A DNA stretch of 64,000 nucleotides from Mitsuaria sp. PDC51 (lineage in GTDB: Bacteria; Pseudomonadota; Gammaproteobacteria; Burkholderiales; Burkholderiaceae_C): positions 496,001 to 560,000 of the forward strand of contig NZ_FOZE01000003.1 of assembly GCF_900113225.1 (NCBI RefSeq), in the 5' to 3' direction. The translations under genes and the position numbers were made by a program. The notes under the pieces are model-generated. The model was given only the letters and a program-made list of their open reading frames with translations, did no database searches and had not been told where the DNA came from. Every line of letters begins with the position of its first letter. Positions within the stretch are counted from its first letter, which is position 1. Of this stretch, positions 42,370 through 52,324 are shown one piece after another.

Positions 42370-43449
42370 ATGATGGCGCGTCCCATCGACCAGGAGCCGA
42401 GATTGACCGCCACGCCCGCCATACCCTCAGCCTCCGTATCCGCCCCCGCAGCCGCCGACGCGTCGCTGGATCTCCCCAGCTTCGACGACGTCGAGGCCGC
42501 CGCCCGCCGCATCGAGGGCCAGGCGCACCGCACGCCGGTGCTCACGTCCCGCACCGTCGATGAGCGGCTGGGCGCCCGCGTTTTCTTCAAGTGCGAGAAC
42601 TTCCAGCGCATGGGCGCCTTCAAATTCCGCGGCGCGTTCAACGCGCTGTCGCGCTTCACGCCCGAGCAGCGCCGGCGCGGCGTGGTGGCCTTCTCCTCGG
42701 GCAACCATGCGCAGGCGATCGCGCTGTCGGCGCGTCTGCTGGGCATGCCGTCCACCATCGTGATGCCCGAGGACGCACCCGCCGCGAAGATCGCCGCGAC
42801 ACGCGGCTACGGCGGCGAGGTCGTCCTCTACGACCGCTACACCGAGGACCGCCAGCAGATCGGCCGCGACCTGGCGGAGAAGCATGGCCTGACGCTGATC
42901 CCGCCCTACGACCATGCCGACGTGATCAGCGGCCAGGGCACCGCGGCGAAGGAGCTGATCGAGGAGGTCGGCCCGCTGGACGCCGTGTTCACGCCGCTGG
43001 GCGGCGGCGGGCTGCTGTCGGGCACCGCGCTGGCGGTGCGGGCGCTGTCGCCGGCTGCGAAGGTCTATGGCGTCGAGCCCGATGCGGGCAACGACGGCCA
43101 GCAGTCCTTCCGCAGCGGCAAGCTGGTCCACATCGACACGCCGCGCACCATCGCCGACGGCGTCCAGACGCAGCAGCTCGGCGACCTGACTTTCGCGCTG
43201 ATCCGGCGCCTGGTCGATGACGTCGTCACCGTCCCGGATGCCGCGCTGGTCGAGGCGATGGGCTTCTTCGCGACGCGCATGAAGATGATGGTCGAGCCGA
43301 CCGGCTGCCTGGGCTTCGCCGCGGTGCAGGCGATGAAGGACCAGCTCCAGGGCCAGCGCATCGGCATCGTCATCAGCGGCGGCAATGTCGACCTGGCGCG
43401 CTTCTGCGAGCTGGTCGGGGCCTCGGCGGCCGGGACCGCCGCCGCCTGA
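42370..43449 (+). CDS. PLP-dependent serine/threonine (or hydroxyaspartate) dehydratase
   Basis: This 359-residue fold-type II PLP enzyme deaminates hydroxy amino acids. The PLP Lys is in RMGAFKFRGAFNAL, the Asn loop in FSSGNHAQAIAL, and the glycine-rich phosphate loop in PLGGGGLLSGTAL. A late Ser/Gly (VISGGNVDLARF) follows catabolic-dehydratase pattern. There is no C-terminal ACT-like regulatory domain, so it is not biosynthetic IlvA. Threonine dehydratase and threo-3-hydroxyaspartate ammonia-lyase are both possible. It starts 25 bp after the GIY-YIG-like gene. Confidence 0.88.
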   Translation: MMARPIDQEPRLTATPAIPSASVSAPAAADASLDLPSFDDVEAAARRIEGQAHRTPVLTSRTVDERLGARVFFKCENFQRMGAFKFRGAFNALSRFTPEQRRRGVVAFSSGNHAQAIALSARLLGMPSTIVMPEDAPAAKIAATRGYGGEVVLYDRYTEDRQQIGRDLAEKHGLTLIPPYDHADVISGQGTAAKELIEEVGPLDAVFTPLGGGGLLSGTALAVRALSPAAKVYGVEPDAGNDGQQSFRSGKLVHIDTPRTIADGVQTQQLGDLTFALIRRLVDDVVTVPDAALVEAMGFFATRMKMMVEPTGCLGFAAVQAMKDQLQGQRIGIVISGGNVDLARFCELVGASAAGTAAA

Positions 43450-43502
43450 GCACTCGTACACCGCCGCCCGGGCCGGCGCTCAAGCGGCGAACGGGCCGGC
43501 GC

Positions 43503-44462
43503 TCATGTCGGCGGCTTGAGGAAGCGATCCACGTCGCGCGCGACGACCGCGGCGCGCAGCCGCTCCACCCAGGCGAGCACCGCCGCGCGGCGCTCCGGAT
43601 GCTCGCTGGCCTGGACGTTGTTCATCACGAAGTCCTCGCGCGACGACACCTTGCACATGCCGTCGATGAGGCAGGGCCCCCAGACGTTGACGTCCTGCCC
43701 GTCGCAGATCAGCCCGAGCGAGCAGGGCAGCAGGACCGCCGCGCCCTCCAGCAACTGGCGTTCATCGCCGTCGATGCGCTTGCCGTCGAAGACGATGGCC
43801 TCGCCGTCGCGCGCCAGCAGGCTGGGGCCGAGCTCGGCGAGCATCAGCGGGTCCGGTCGCGCCAGGATGGCTGCCAGGCGCTCGCGCGCCTCGGCGCTGC
43901 CGGGGCGGGCGGGCTGGTCCATCACCGCGATCAGCGGATCGGCCGCGCCCGGTGGCACGTTCATCGCCTCGAGCAGTTCGTCCGGCTGCAACTGCGAGCA
44001 ACCGGCCATGAGCTGGTCGCGCAGCGTGAGCGCGCGCTGCGCGCCCGGCTGGTTCAGGTCGATCGCCGGCTGGAAGGCGGCGGGCGCCAGGTGCTCGCGC
44101 ATCTCGACCATCTCCAGCGCCGAGCACTGCCGCGCCAGCGCGCGCGCGTACAGCCAACCGCCTTCTGATCGGTGCCGCAGCGCGGTCAACACGCTGGTGC
44201 GGAGTTCCGACAGCGGGGCGCGCAGCAGCGCGCCGAGGTCGACGCGGCCGTCGGCGCCGGCCGGCAGCGGCGCGAGCCGGGGCGCCGAGACGGCGCCCGC
44301 CGCGAAGGCGGGATCCGCGCGCTCTGGCCGCGCCGTCGCCGTTGGAGCGAGAAGCCGGGCCAGCGTGACGGGCTCGCGGCCAGGGCCGACGAGCGAGCCG
44401 ACCGCGAGCCCGGCCAGCGCCCCCAGCACCGCCGCGAGGACCGCGACGCGGCGGACGCTCAC
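43503..44462 (-). CDS. Hypothetical membrane-anchored or exported protein
   Basis: This 319-residue protein starts at a GTG (44462) that overlaps the arabinanase stop (GTGA). A signal anchor lies at residues 5-27 (RVAVLAAVLGALAGLAVGSLVG). The rest is helical and contains several Cys near the C-terminus (VLLPCSLGLICDGQDV, WGPCLIDGMCKVSS) that could pair in the periplasm. I do not recognise a domain. The overlap suggests co-expression with the arabinanase, but a functional link is not evident. Confidence 0.72.
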   Translation of the reverse strand: MSVRRVAVLAAVLGALAGLAVGSLVGPGREPVTLARLLAPTATARPERADPAFAAGAVSAPRLAPLPAGADGRVDLGALLRAPLSELRTSVLTALRHRSEGGWLYARALARQCSALEMVEMREHLAPAAFQPAIDLNQPGAQRALTLRDQLMAGCSQLQPDELLEAMNVPPGAADPLIAVMDQPARPGSAEARERLAAILARPDPLMLAELGPSLLARDGEAIVFDGKRIDGDERQLLEGAAVLLPCSLGLICDGQDVNVWGPCLIDGMCKVSSREDFVMNNVQASEHPERRAAVLAWVERLRAAVVARDVDRFLKPPT

Positions 44463-45460
44463 CACACGGGCTGCGGCCACCCGTCCGAGCCCCAGGTCAC
44501 GTTGTTGATGAACAGCACCGGCGCGCCGTTGTTCTGCGCGTCGTAGGCATGCCAGGCGATGACCGACCCGTCGGCCAGCAGCGACTGCCCGCCCGGTCCC
44601 TTGAAGCGCGAGCCGCTGGACGCCAGCACCGTGCCGCCGCCCGACATCATCGCCACGCCGGCCTTGTCGACGTAGGGCCCGGTGATCGAGCTCGAGCGCC
44701 CGACGACGATGCGGTAGGTGCTGTCCGCGCCCTTGCAGCAGGCGTTCTTGGACGCGAAGAGGTAGTACCAGGTCGTCCCGTTTGTCGCGTGCGAGATCAC
44801 GAAGCCGTTCTCGATGCCGTTGACGTTGTCGCGCGCGATGTTGACCGGCGTGCCCGAGGGTTTCAGCGTGGTGCTGCTGACCGGGCGGATGAAGATGCCG
44901 TTCCAGAACGAGCCGTAGACCAGGTAGGGACTGCCGCCGGTGGTCCTGGCCAGTGCGGGATCGATCGCGTTGAAGGTGTCCCCGGGCGCCGAGGTCACGA
45001 CGGCGCCCTGATCGACCCATTTGCCGGCGGCGATGCCGCCCGCCGAGGTGGTCAGCCCGATCGCCGACTTCTGCGAGCCGAAGCTCGACACCGCGTAGTA
45101 GCAGTAGCCCATCGATCCCCATTCGCCGCAGCCCGGCGCCCAGACCTGGGCCGGCTTGCCGGCGGCCACGTACTGCTGCCACCAGGACAGCCCACTGCCG
45201 AAGATCGGCACGCCCTGCGTCCACGCGTGGCCGTCGCTGGAGTACTTCACGCCGATGCCGTTGTTGTCGGTGGTCTCGAAGATCCACCAGGTCGTGCTGG
45301 TCTTGTAGATGTTGGGATCGTGCGTGCCCAGGGAGCCGGTGAGCGTCCAGGGCGCGGCGGCGACGCTGCCGCCGACGACGGCGGCACCCAGGGCGAGGAC
45401 GGCGCGCGCGTGGCGCAGCCAGCGCGACACACTCGCGCGGCGCGAAGGGGTGAGGGTCAT
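44459..45460 (-). CDS. Secreted GH43 arabinan endo-1,5-alpha-L-arabinosidase
   Basis: This 333-residue glycoside hydrolase has an N-terminal signal peptide ending near AAPWTLTG (VLALGAAVVGGSVAAA). The five-bladed propeller catalytic acids of family 43 appear in order: SLGTHDPNIYK (base Asp), FNAIDPALAR (pKa-modulating Asp) and NGIENGFVISH (acid Glu). Substrate-site motifs include VWAPGCGEWG and YLVYGSFWNGIF. It should cut alpha-1,5-linked arabinan from plant cell walls in the periplasm or outside, consistent with a plant- or soil-associated lifestyle. No transporter or regulator for arabinose is adjacent. Confidence 0.9.
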   Translation of the reverse strand: MTLTPSRRASVSRWLRHARAVLALGAAVVGGSVAAAPWTLTGSLGTHDPNIYKTSTTWWIFETTDNNGIGVKYSSDGHAWTQGVPIFGSGLSWWQQYVAAGKPAQVWAPGCGEWGSMGYCYYAVSSFGSQKSAIGLTTSAGGIAAGKWVDQGAVVTSAPGDTFNAIDPALARTTGGSPYLVYGSFWNGIFIRPVSSTTLKPSGTPVNIARDNVNGIENGFVISHATNGTTWYYLFASKNACCKGADSTYRIVVGRSSSITGPYVDKAGVAMMSGGGTVLASSGSRFKGPGGQSLLADGSVIAWHAYDAQNNGAPVLFINNVTWGSDGWPQPVW

Positions 45461-45724
45461 GTCTTGTCTCCGGTCTTGTGGTTGTCGTGACCGGGTTCGC
45501 GCCGCCGCGGGTCGTGCCGCGGCGGTCTTGGAACCCGCGGAGGATGCTAGGAAGCGGGCGCTGGCCGCACCAATGAAATCGGCAGGGCCGTCGATGCCGG
45601 TTCCGGCATCGAGGGGAAACGCGCGGTCGCGTCGCGGGCGCGAGGGACGCCCGCCGGGCGGGGCGACGTGGGCCAGAGCCGCTGCTGCCAATCCTGGCCG
45701 GGGCGGCTCGCTACAGTCGGCCGC

Positions 45725-46348
45725 ATGACCGACCATCCCCGCGCCTGGATCCGCCTGCCCTCCGGGGCGGCGCTCGACCTGATCAATCCCTCGCCGCAGG
45801 CCTGGACCGACCAGGACCTCGCGCTGCGCCTGGCGCGCACCTACCGCTGGGGCGGCGAATCCATCTGGCCCTGGCCGCTGTCCGTGGCGCAGCACTCGCT
45901 GCTGGTGCTGGCGCTGCGGCGCCAATGGGCGCGGGAGGCCGACGCGCCGCTCTCCCTCGCGCTGCAACGCGCTGAACTGCTGCATGACGCCGAGGAAGGC
46001 TTCCTCGGCTTCGATTGCATCTCGCCGCTCAAGCGCGTGCTGGGCGAGCCCTTCCGCATCGTCGGCGACCGGCTGATGCAGGCCATCGCCACGCGCTACC
46101 GGATGCCCGACTGGACGCCGGACACCCATGCGTTGCACAAGCGCGCCGACAGCATCGCCGCCGCGACCGAGGCCGTGCACTGCACCGGCTGGTCCGAGCG
46201 CGAAGTGCGCGAGGTGCTCGGCATCACGCACCCTGTGCTCGCCACCGATCCCTTGCAGGCGCTGTACGGCGGCACGCCGTGGGAGCCATGGCCATCGGAC
46301 GTGGCGGCGGCGCGATTCCTCGACGAGCTGAGGCGTCTGGCCGATTGA
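45725..46348 (+). CDS. HD-domain phosphohydrolase (YfbR-like)
   Basis: This 207-residue cytosolic protein carries the HD metal-site signature: a first His in PLSVAQHSLLVL, the HD pair in ELLHDAEEGFLG, and a late Asp in HKRADSIAAATEA. A segment WPWPLSVAQHS and the start IRLPSGAALDLINPS match the subgroup often annotated as phosphohydrolase or YfbR-like 5'-nucleotidase. Substrate unassigned. The start is the ATG at 45725, 264 bp from the divergent arabinanase gene. Confidence 0.85.
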   Translation: MTDHPRAWIRLPSGAALDLINPSPQAWTDQDLALRLARTYRWGGESIWPWPLSVAQHSLLVLALRRQWAREADAPLSLALQRAELLHDAEEGFLGFDCISPLKRVLGEPFRIVGDRLMQAIATRYRMPDWTPDTHALHKRADSIAAATEAVHCTGWSEREVREVLGITHPVLATDPLQALYGGTPWEPWPSDVAAARFLDELRRLAD

Positions 46349-46532
46349 GCGTCATGCGTGGCGCGACCCGCTGCGCGGTCCGCCTGATTCGCAAACTTCG
46401 CGGGACAGGTCGCCGGGCTGCGAAGCGCTTCGCCACTTTTCCTTTTCACAGCGGGGCGCGGGCGCGCCGCGCGGGCCGTTCGCCGATAGATTCTTCTGGA
46501 GCCCCTGACCGAGGGGAGTACCAGGAGACACG

Positions 46533-48041
<1,509 letters not shown>

Positions 48042-48054
48042 GGCGGAGCCGCCC

Positions 48055-49215
48055 ATGGACTTCGAGCTGAACGAGCAGCAGCGCGCCTTCCAGCAGGCGG
48101 CGCGGGACTTCGCGCGCGACGAGATGGCGCCGCATGCGGCGGCGTGGGACGCGGGCGGGATCTTCCCGCGCGACACGCTGCGGCATGCGGGCGAGCTGGG
48201 CTTTTGCGGGCTCTACGCGGACGAGGCGGCGGGCGGTCTCGGCCTGCCGCGGCTGGACGCGACGCTGGTCTTCGAGGAGCTGGCCGCGGCCTGCCCGTCG
48301 ACAACGGCGTTCCTGAGCATCCACAACATGGCGACGTGGATGGTGACGGCGTTCGCGCGGCCCGAGGTCGCGGCGCAATGGGGGCCGGCGCTGTGCGCGG
48401 GGAGCAAGCTCGCGTCCTACTGCCTCACCGAGCCGGGCGCGGGGTCGGATGCGGCGTCGCTGCGCACGGCGGCGCGGCGCGACGGCGATGCGTACGTGCT
48501 CGATGGCGGCAAGGCCTTCATCTCCGGCGCGGGCGCGACCGACGTGCTGGTCGTGATGGCGCGCACCGGCGGACCGGGTGCGGAGGGCATCTCCGCCTTC
48601 CTGGTCGACGCGCGGGCGCCGGGCATCGAGTACGGCCGCAAGGAGGACAAGATGGGCTGGAACAGCCAGCCCACGCGCGCGATCGCCTTCGATGGGGTGC
48701 GCGTGCCGGCGGCGCAGTTGCTCGGCGAGGAAGGGCAGGGCTTTCGCATCGCGATGCAGGGGCTGGACGGCGGCCGCATCAATATCGCGACCTGCTCGGT
48801 GGGCGCTGCGCAGGGCGCGTTGACCGCGGCGCAGCGCTACATGCATGAGAGGCGCCAGTTCGGGCGGGCGTTGGCGGACATGCAGGCGCTGCAGTTCAAG
48901 CTCGCCGACATGGCCACCGAGCTGGTCGCCGCGCGGCAGATGGTGCGGCTCGCCGCATCCAAGCTGGATGCGAAGTCGCCCGACGCGCAGGTGTACTGCG
49001 CGATGGCCAAGCGGCTGGCAACGGACATCGGCTTCGGCGTGTGCAACGAGGCGCTGCAGATCCACGGCGGCTACGGCTACATCCGCGAGTACCCGCTGGA
49101 GCGCTACCTGCGCGACGCGCGCGTGCACCAGATCCTCGAAGGCACGAACGAAATCATGCGGGTCATCGTTGCGCGCCGGATGCTGCAAGACCACGCGCCT
49201 GAAGCGATCCGGTGA
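48055..49215 (+). CDS. Acyl-CoA dehydrogenase, probably isobutyryl-CoA dehydrogenase
   Basis: This 386-residue FAD flavoprotein fits the acyl-CoA dehydrogenase family: YCLTEPGAGSDAASL (FAD/substrate loop), SAFLVDARAPG, QALQFKLADMATELVAARQ, and the active-site Glu in HQILEGTNEIMRVIVAR. Its place between mmsA and an enoyl-CoA hydratase, 3-hydroxyisobutyryl-CoA hydrolase and mmsB set argues for isobutyryl-CoA as substrate, forming methacrylyl-CoA. Electrons pass to ETF. It overlaps the next open frame, but the next gene's likely start is 89 bp on. Confidence 0.93.
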   Translation: MDFELNEQQRAFQQAARDFARDEMAPHAAAWDAGGIFPRDTLRHAGELGFCGLYADEAAGGLGLPRLDATLVFEELAAACPSTTAFLSIHNMATWMVTAFARPEVAAQWGPALCAGSKLASYCLTEPGAGSDAASLRTAARRDGDAYVLDGGKAFISGAGATDVLVVMARTGGPGAEGISAFLVDARAPGIEYGRKEDKMGWNSQPTRAIAFDGVRVPAAQLLGEEGQGFRIAMQGLDGGRINIATCSVGAAQGALTAAQRYMHERRQFGRALADMQALQFKLADMATELVAARQMVRLAASKLDAKSPDAQVYCAMAKRLATDIGFGVCNEALQIHGGYGYIREYPLERYLRDARVHQILEGTNEIMRVIVARRMLQDHAPEAIR

Positions 49216-49304
49216 TCACGGCGCTCTCGCTCCCTGCGCCTCTTGCTCTCCCGCTTGCGAGAGAGCGGCCGTCGCCAACCACACTTCTTCTTCCATTCGT
49301 CACC

Positions 49305-50108
49305 ATGCCCCTCTCAACCGAAAGCGACATCCATTACGCCGGGCTGCGCCGGGAGCGACGCGGCCACACCGCCGTCGTCACCTTGACGAACCCGCCCGCC
49401 CACACCTGGACGGCGGACAGCCTCGCGGCGTTGACGCGCCTGGTGGCCGATCTCAACGCCGATCCTGAGATCCGCGCGCTCGTCATCACGGGCGAGGGCG
49501 AGAAGTTTTTCAGCGCCGGCGCCGACCTGAAGCTCTTCGCCGACGTCGACAAAGGCGTCGCCGCGACGATGGCGCGCCGCTTCGGCGAAGCCTTCGAGGC
49601 GCTGGCGGGCTTCCGCGGTGTGAGCATCGCGGCCATCAATGGTTACGCGATGGGCGGCGGCCTCGAATGCGCACTCGCCTGCGACCTTCGCATCGCCGAG
49701 CCGCATGCGCTGATGGCGCTGCCCGAGGCGACCGTCGGCCTGTTGCCCTGCGCGGGCGGCACGCAGTGGCTGAGCTGGACGGTCGGCGAGGCCTGGGCCA
49801 AGCGCCTGGTGCTGCTGGGCGAGCGCGTCGACGCCGAGACGGCGCTGCGCATCGGACTGGTGGATGAGCTGGCGCCCAAAGGCGGCGCGCTGGCGCTAGC
49901 GCTGCAATGGGCCGACCGCGCGCAGGGCCAGAGCCCGACCAGCGTCGCCGCGTGCAAGCAGCTGATCCAGGGCGCGCGCTCGGCGCCGCCGCGATCGCAG
50001 TTGGCGGCGGAGCGGGAAGCCTTTGTCGCGTTGTTCGATTCGGAAGACCAGCGCGAAGGCGTGCAGGCCTTCCTCGACAAGCGCAAGCCGCAATGGCGCA
50101 ACGCGTGA
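49305..50108 (+). CDS. Enoyl-CoA hydratase (valine operon, methacrylyl-CoA hydration)
   Basis: This 267-residue crotonase-fold enzyme has the oxyanion loops GEGEKFFSAGADLKLFAD and NGYAMGGGLECALACDL and the catalytic Glu in ALPEATVGLLPCAGGTQ. In this context it should hydrate methacrylyl-CoA to 3-hydroxyisobutyryl-CoA. The start at 49305 (MPLSTESDIHY) was chosen because the 93 upstream in-frame bases give a low-quality peptide. Twelve bases separate it from the hydrolase gene. Confidence 0.92.
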   Translation: MPLSTESDIHYAGLRRERRGHTAVVTLTNPPAHTWTADSLAALTRLVADLNADPEIRALVITGEGEKFFSAGADLKLFADVDKGVAATMARRFGEAFEALAGFRGVSIAAINGYAMGGGLECALACDLRIAEPHALMALPEATVGLLPCAGGTQWLSWTVGEAWAKRLVLLGERVDAETALRIGLVDELAPKGGALALALQWADRAQGQSPTSVAACKQLIQGARSAPPRSQLAAEREAFVALFDSEDQREGVQAFLDKRKPQWRNA

Positions 50109-50120
50109 GGAGGGGGCACG

Positions 50121-51263
50121 ATGACTTCTTCGATGAAAAGGGTGGACGACACGCCGGTGCGCTTCGGCACGCTGGTGACGGTGTCCGGACACCGCTTCGG
50201 CCACGCGACGCTGAACGCGCCGGACAGCCTCCATGCGCTGACGCTGACGATGGTCGACGCGCTGCAGTCGCAGCTGGACCAATGGGCGGAGGATCCCGCC
50301 ATCGCCGGCGTGCTGATCGATGGCAGCGGCGAGAAGGCGTTCTGCGCTGGCGGCGACGTCGTCGGCCTGTACCGCGCGATGCGCGAAGCCGGCGCCGGCC
50401 GCGTGCCGAAGGACGCGGCGGACTTCTTCGAGCGCGAGTACCGCCTCGATCACGCGATCCATCGCTATCCGAAGCCGCTGCTCGTGTGGGGCCACGGCAT
50501 CGTGATGGGCGGCGGCATCGGTCTGATGGCGGGCGCGTCGCACCGCGTGGTGACGCCGCGCAGCCGGCTCGCGATGCCGGAGATCACGCTGGGGCTGTAT
50601 CCCGACGTGGGCGGGAGCTGGTTCCTGTCGCGCCTTCCAGGCCGCGTGGGTCTGTTCCTCGCGCTGACCGGCGCGCCGCTGAACGCGGCCGATGCGCTGT
50701 GGGCCGGACTCGCGGATCGGGCGGCCCGCGCGGAGGATCGCGGCGCGCTGCTCGAAGCCATCGCCCGCACGCGCTGGACCGGCGAGCGCGCCAGCGACGC
50801 CGAGGCGCTCGACGACCTGCTGCGCGCCTTGCCCGCTGCCGAGCTGGCGCCCTCGGCGCTGGCCGCGCATCGCGCTCGCATCGACGCGTTGATCGGTCCT
50901 CACGACGGGCTGGCAACGATCGCGCCGCGCCTGCGCTCGCTCGCGGGCGACGCCGATCCCTGGCTGGCCGCGGCTGGCGCGGCCTTCCTGAAGGGCTCGC
51001 CGACCTCGGCCGCGCTGGCGCTGGCGCTGCAGCGGCGCTTGCGGCACGCCTCGCTGGCGGACGTGCTGCGCCTCGAGTACCAGGCGTCGGTGGGCTGCTG
51101 CGTGCATCCGGACTTCGCGGAGGGCGTGCGGGCGCTGCTGATCGACAAGGACAGGTCGCCGCGCTGGCAGCCGGCGGCGATCGACGGGACCGGCGAGGCG
51201 CGCGTGGATGCGCTGCTCGCGCCGCGCTTCGAGGGCGCACACCCGCTCGCCGATCTGCGCTGA
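50121..51263 (+). CDS. 3-hydroxyisobutyryl-CoA hydrolase
   Basis: This 380-residue enzyme is longer than simple hydratases and has the HIBCH pattern: GSGEKAFCAGGDVVGLYR, HGIVMGGGIGLMAGASH, and MPEITLGLYPDVGGSWFLSR with the catalytic Glu/Asp pair. It releases free 3-hydroxyisobutyrate from its CoA thioester, drawing off toxic methacrylyl-CoA. GAGGAGGGG before the ATG is a strong ribosome site. It is the fourth gene of the valine operon, 29 bp before mmsB. Confidence 0.94.
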   Translation: MTSSMKRVDDTPVRFGTLVTVSGHRFGHATLNAPDSLHALTLTMVDALQSQLDQWAEDPAIAGVLIDGSGEKAFCAGGDVVGLYRAMREAGAGRVPKDAADFFEREYRLDHAIHRYPKPLLVWGHGIVMGGGIGLMAGASHRVVTPRSRLAMPEITLGLYPDVGGSWFLSRLPGRVGLFLALTGAPLNAADALWAGLADRAARAEDRGALLEAIARTRWTGERASDAEALDDLLRALPAAELAPSALAAHRARIDALIGPHDGLATIAPRLRSLAGDADPWLAAAGAAFLKGSPTSAALALALQRRLRHASLADVLRLEYQASVGCCVHPDFAEGVRALLIDKDRSPRWQPAAIDGTGEARVDALLAPRFEGAHPLADLR

Positions 51264-51292
51264 TCCTTCAACGACTTCGAGGACCCACACAA

Positions 51293-52312
51293 ATGAGCAA
51301 CACGATGAATAGCCCGAGGAACAGCGCAACAAGCAGCGCAACAAGCAGCGCGACGAACAGCGCGACAAACAGCCCGATGAACAGCCCGATGAACGACACG
51401 AACCCGGTGGAGGAACGCATCGCCTTCATCGGCCTGGGCCACATGGGCGGGCCGATGGCGATGAATCTCGCGAAGGCGGGATACGCCGTCACCGCATTCG
51501 ACGTGAGCGCAGCCGCGCTGGAGCGCGCGAGCCAGGCGGGCGTGATGGCGGCGCCATCGGCCGCGGCGGCGGTGGAGGGCGCGACAGTGGTGATCTCGAT
51601 GCTGCCGGCGAGCCGGCATGTCGAGGCGCTCTACCTCGGCGAGGGCGGCCTGCTGTCGCATCTGGCCGCCGGCACGCTGGTCATCGACTGCAGCACCATC
51701 GCGCCGGCGAGCGCGCAGCGCGTCTCGCTGGCCGCGGAGACGCGCGGCATCGCGATGCTCGATGCGCCGGTGTCGGGCGGCACGGCGGGCGCGGCGGCCG
51801 GCACGCTGACCTTCATCGTCGGCGGCGAGGCGCAGGCGCTTGAGCGCGCACGGCCGGTGCTGGGCGCGATGGGGAAGAACGTCTTCCACATGGGCGGCGC
51901 GGGCGCCGGGCAGGTGGCCAAGCTGTGCAACAACATGGCGCTGGGCGTGATCATGGCGGTCACCGGCGAGGCGCTGGCGCTGGGCGTGTCGCATGGACTC
52001 GATCCGCAGGCGCTGTCCGCGATGATGGCTGTCAGCACCGGTCGCAGTTGGGCGACGGAGGTCTGCAATCCGTGGCCGGGCGTGAAGCCGGAAGCGCCCG
52101 CCTCACGCGGCTACGCGGGCGGTTTCGGGAATGACTTGATGCTCAAGGACCTCGGCCTGGCGGTGGAGGCGGCGCTGCAGGTCGGCGCCGCAGTGCCGCT
52201 CGGCGAGCTGGCGCGCAACCTCTATGCGCTCAACAGCCGGGCAGGGCGGGGCAGGCTGGATTTCTCGAGCGTGCAGCAGCTCGTGGCGGGGGATGGCGGG
52301 CCGCTGGGGTGA
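51293..52312 (+). CDS. mmsB: 3-hydroxyisobutyrate dehydrogenase with repetitive N-terminal extension
   Basis: This 339-residue NAD enzyme oxidises 3-hydroxyisobutyrate to methylmalonate semialdehyde, the substrate of MmsA. The core begins near residue 42 with the Rossmann motif IAFIGLGHMGGPMAMNLAKAGY. DAPVSGGTAGAAAGTLTFIVGG and the catalytic Lys in GQVAKLCNNMALG follow, then the C-terminal FGNDLMLKDLGLAVE. The first 35 or so residues are Asn/Ser/Ala/Thr/Pro-rich and are encoded by seven 12-bp tandem repeats. An internal ATG at 51389 (MNDTNPVEER) could be the functional start. It is convergent with prpR, with 12 bp between stops. Confidence 0.93.
   Translation: MSNTMNSPRNSATSSATSSATNSATNSPMNSPMNDTNPVEERIAFIGLGHMGGPMAMNLAKAGYAVTAFDVSAAALERASQAGVMAAPSAAAAVEGATVVISMLPASRHVEALYLGEGGLLSHLAAGTLVIDCSTIAPASAQRVSLAAETRGIAMLDAPVSGGTAGAAAGTLTFIVGGEAQALERARPVLGAMGKNVFHMGGAGAGQVAKLCNNMALGVIMAVTGEALALGVSHGLDPQALSAMMAVSTGRSWATEVCNPWPGVKPEAPASRGYAGGFGNDLMLKDLGLAVEAALQVGAAVPLGELARNLYALNSRAGRGRLDFSSVQQLVAGDGGPLG
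51311..51394 (+). repeat. 12-bp tandem repeat (7 copies) in the 5' end of mmsB
   Basis: Seven consecutive 12-bp units of consensus AGC[CG]C[GA]A[TC][GA]A[AG]C (e.g. AGCGCAACAAGC twice in a row, AGCCCGATGAAC twice in a row) encode N-S-P-R, N-S-A-T, S-S-A-T, S-S-A-T, N-S-A-T, N-S-P-M, N-S-P-M. Copy changes would stay in frame. The exact adjacent duplicates suggest recent replication slippage. Confidence 0.85.
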
Positions 52313-52324
52313 GATCGCGCGCGC

